Assembly (NCBI GenBank): GCA_034437315.1
Contig: DAOTUC010000015.1
Coordinates: 1-6,854, forward strand
Origin: DSAR01 sp034437315
GTDB lineage: Bacteria > Chloroflexota > Anaerolineae > B4-G1
Direction: 5' to 3'
Length of the DNA stretch: 6,854 nt
Program-made: the position numbers and the translations under genes
Part shown: in pieces, positions 6,267 to 6,854 of the stretch
How positions within the stretch are numbered: position 1 is the stretch's first letter
Layout of the letters: each line of letters begins with the position of its first letter
The notes under the pieces: generated by a model
The model's input: only the letters and a program-made list of their open reading frames with translations
The model's database searches: none
What the model was told of the DNA's origin: nothing

Positions 6267-6349
6267 CGCTGACATGAAGTCGGCGCAAAAAGCGTATCAT
6301 GAAGATCGCCACTCAACCGGCCTGAAGGCCCGGTCTGTGTGGCGTTTTT
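6267..6349 (+). promoter_or_regulatory. Structured cooT leader with two C-AUGAA-G hairpins; candidate riboswitch or attenuator
   Basis: Hairpin 1 (6267-6285) has a 7-bp stem, CGCTGAC/GTCGGCG with one G-U pair, and loop ATGAA. Hairpin 2 (6292-6309) has stem GCG-(T bulge)-ATC/GAT-CGC and the same ATGAA loop closed by C-G. The two are joined by CAAAAA. The CGC arm of hairpin 2 (6307-6309) is also the base of the terminator that follows, so the two cannot both form fully. This is the layout of an antiterminator/terminator switch. The leader starts at the predicted transcription start and ends just before a strong Shine-Dalgarno. I recognise no known riboswitch class in it. Structure is read by eye; a regulatory role is inference. 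Confidence 0.6.
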
Positions 6350-6354
6350 GTTTT
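6307..6354 (+). terminator. Intrinsic terminator upstream of cooT (attenuator)
   Basis: CGCCAC (6307-6312) pairs with GTGGCG (6339-6344). After a small internal loop, ACCGGCC pairs with GGC-CCGGT around a TGAA loop (6316-6334, one bulged C). TTTTTGTTTT follows at once (6345-6354). It lies between promoter and start codon of the same gene, so it should act on cooT expression rather than end an upstream transcript. Confidence 0.7.
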
Positions 6355-6368
6355 CACGGAGGTGTGAA

Positions 6369-6569
6369 ATGTGCGAAGCCAAGGTCTACGTCCGCGATGG
6401 CGACGGCGAAGAGCGCCGGGTGATGGAGGACGTCATGCTGGTCCAGCCGGAACCAGAGCAGGACGCTTATCTGCTGGTCAACCTGCTGGGCGAGCAGAGG
6501 TTAGTACAGGGGCGCATCGAGAAGATCGACTTCTTGAGGCACACCATCCACTTGAGCGCTTCTCGGTAG
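6369..6569 (+). CDS. cooT: CooT family nickel-binding protein
   Basis: The 66-residue protein starts MCEAKVYV and has VMEDVMLVQPE (18-28), LLVNLLGEQRLVQGRI (35-50) and a final strand HTIHLSAS. Length and order match the CooT family. Its Rhodospirillum rubrum member is also 66 residues, and Cys2 contributes to a nickel site in the dimer. The Met-Cys start is kept here, supporting metal binding. Such proteins are linked to nickel handling for CO dehydrogenase and related enzymes; none of those genes is in the window, so the client enzyme is unknown. GGAGG (6358-6362) lies 6 nt before ATG 6369, favouring this start over the in-frame GTG at 6339, which lies in the terminator. Expression is probably set by the leader upstream. 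Confidence 0.85.
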   Translation: MCEAKVYVRDGDGEERRVMEDVMLVQPEPEQDAYLLVNLLGEQRLVQGRIEKIDFLRHTIHLSASR

Positions 6570-6571
6570 CT

Positions 6572-6608
6572 GCCGCGAATTGCGGGCCGCGAATCGTGGG
6601 CCGCCGTG
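6572..6608 (+). repeat. Tandem 14-bp repeat with hairpin potential after cooT
   Basis: GCCGCGAATTGCGG (6572-6585) is followed directly by GCCGCGAATCGTGG (6586-6599) and a partial third unit, GCCGC (6600-6604). Each full unit can fold as a 4-bp hairpin, CCGC/GCGG or CCGC/GTGG, with loop GAATT or GAATC. No U-run follows, so it is not a standard terminator. Confidence 0.6.
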
Positions 6609-6635
6609 TTAATCCAATCGCATAACCCATATATC

Positions 6636-6712
6636 GCGTAGACGAGAGGGCCATGAAGGCCGTTTCCGGCTCGAAGCCGGGCTTCCTTCGTGACCCTTTT
6701 TGTTGTCTACGC
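6636..6712 (+). promoter_or_regulatory. Second C-AUGAA-G leader, enclosed by an 8-bp stem
   Basis: GCGTAGAC (6636-6643) pairs perfectly with GTCTACGC (6705-6712). Inside are hairpin GGCC-ATGAA-GGCC (6649-6661), hairpin CCGGCT-CGA-AGCCGG (6666-6680) and a U-run at 6697-6701. Order and loop repeat the cooT leader: C-AUGAA-G hairpin, CCGG hairpin, then TTTTTG. The ATGAA hairpin and the longer terminator form share bases and exclude each other. Only a weak -10-like TATATC (6630-6635) precedes it, so it may be reached by read-through from cooT. It may also serve partly as the cooT terminator. Confidence 0.55.
6647..6701 (+). terminator. Terminator form of the second leader
   Basis: AGGG (6647-6650) pairs with CCCT (6694-6697). 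After a 3x3 internal loop, TGAAGG (6654-6659) pairs with CCTTCG (6685-6690), with the CCGGCT/AGCCGG hairpin at the apex and TTTTT following. It is 78 nt past the cooT stop and just upstream of the next coding sequence. Confidence 0.55.
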
Positions 6713-6721
6713 CCACTATAC

Positions 6722-6727
6722 AAGGAG
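6722..6727 (+). promoter_or_regulatory. Orphan Shine-Dalgarno AAGGAG
   Basis: A strong AAGGAG lies 9 nt after the second leader. No ATG, GTG or TTG follows at normal distance in the frame of the downstream protein, where ACC AGG ACG GAA is read instead. Confidence 0.55.
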
Positions 6728-6735
6728 AAACCAGG

Positions 6736-6854
6736 ACGGAAGAGGCGGAGGAAATCCCTTCCGAGGAGGCGCAGACCCTGACCATCGGCTTGGGGCGGGA
6801 CCTGTATTATGGCCCCGATACCTGGTACTTCCTCCACGGGTCACTGGGCGTCTG
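6736..6854 (+). CDS. ABC transporter substrate-binding protein (peptide/nickel family 5), 5' end missing or unclear, cut by window edge
   Basis: The frame reads TEEAEEIPSEEAQTLTIG and then GRDLYYGPDTWYFLHGSLGV up to the window edge. An acidic linker followed by LTIGLGRD, YYGPDTW and FLHGS resembles the start of mature family-5 solute-binding proteins, which deliver peptides or nickel to ABC permeases. Normally this segment follows a lipoprotein signal peptide and Cys. Here the frame is open only from 6694 (stop TGA at 6691-6693), has no ATG, and gives no signal peptide; only TTG codons at 6700 and 6703 could start it. Either the 5' end has been lost by deletion or assembly error, or the fragment is a pseudogene. 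Family assignment rests on about 40 residues and is moderate; nickel as ligand is not shown. Confidence 0.55.

Noticed and set aside
6274..6325. ATG-AAG in each conserved loop read as start codons of leader peptides (for example an 8-codon frame from 6299 ending at TGA 6323-6325)
   Set aside because: No Shine-Dalgarno precedes any of them, each ATG would be held in a hairpin loop, and the peptides from the three sites share nothing beyond Met-Lys. Kept only as an alternative explanation for the repeated ATGAAG.
6292..6349. Fluoride or NiCo riboswitch
   Set aside because: Parts such as TCGCCAC...ACCGG loosely recall the fluoride class, but its conserved loop elements and pseudoknot are missing. 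The conserved elements of the NiCo class are not seen either.
6478..6837. 119-codon open frame on the minus strand at the right edge
   Set aside because: It is antisense to cooT, the second leader and the substrate-binding-protein fragment; no family likeness.

Overview
The window is GC-rich, densely coded DNA from a bacterium, most plausibly a member of the Chloroflexota (Anaerolineae-like). This is inferred from the protein mix: large GT-C membrane glycosyltransferases with tandem C-terminal beta-sandwich domains, a CooT-type nickel protein, short DarA-like PII proteins and an alpha/beta hydrolase. No rRNA, tRNA, CRISPR array or insertion sequence was seen.

Layout. (1) 1-1110, minus: N-terminal 370 residues of a polytopic GT-C-like membrane protein that runs off the left edge. 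(2) 1111-1266: divergent promoter region. (3) 1267-2106, plus: monoacylglycerol-lipase-type alpha/beta hydrolase with an intact catalytic triad. (4) 2121-2836, minus: two tandem DarA/PstA-like (DUF970) PII-type genes, probably on their own promoter at about 2857-2884. (5) 2936-5973, minus: a two-gene glycosylation operon. A family-2 glycosyltransferase overlaps by ATGA a 749-residue GT-C membrane enzyme; both are driven by a consensus promoter (TTGACA-N17-TATAAT) at 6130-6158. The likely logic is that the GT2 enzyme charges a polyprenyl-phosphate with a sugar and the membrane enzyme uses that lipid-linked donor. (6) 5974-6368: regulatory region with back-to-back strong promoters and a perfect palindrome between them. 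(7) 6369-6569, plus: a CooT-family nickel-binding protein. (8) 6570-6735: a second structured leader. (9) from about 6736, plus: start of an ABC-transporter substrate-binding protein (peptide/nickel family) that lacks a visible start codon and signal peptide and runs off the right edge.

The most interesting signal is RNA. The cooT transcript is predicted to begin exactly at a hairpin whose loop is C-AUGAA-G. A second C-AUGAA-G hairpin follows, and then an intrinsic terminator whose base shares the 3' arm of hairpin 2, which is a switch-like arrangement. A second leader with a C-AUGAA-G hairpin, a CCGG-type apical hairpin and a U-run lies in front of the substrate-binding-protein sequence. Two leaders with the same loop and order of elements, each before a gene plausibly linked to nickel, suggest an undescribed cis-regulatory RNA (attenuator or riboswitch), possibly metal-responsive. 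Structures were found by eye. The ligand idea is inference.
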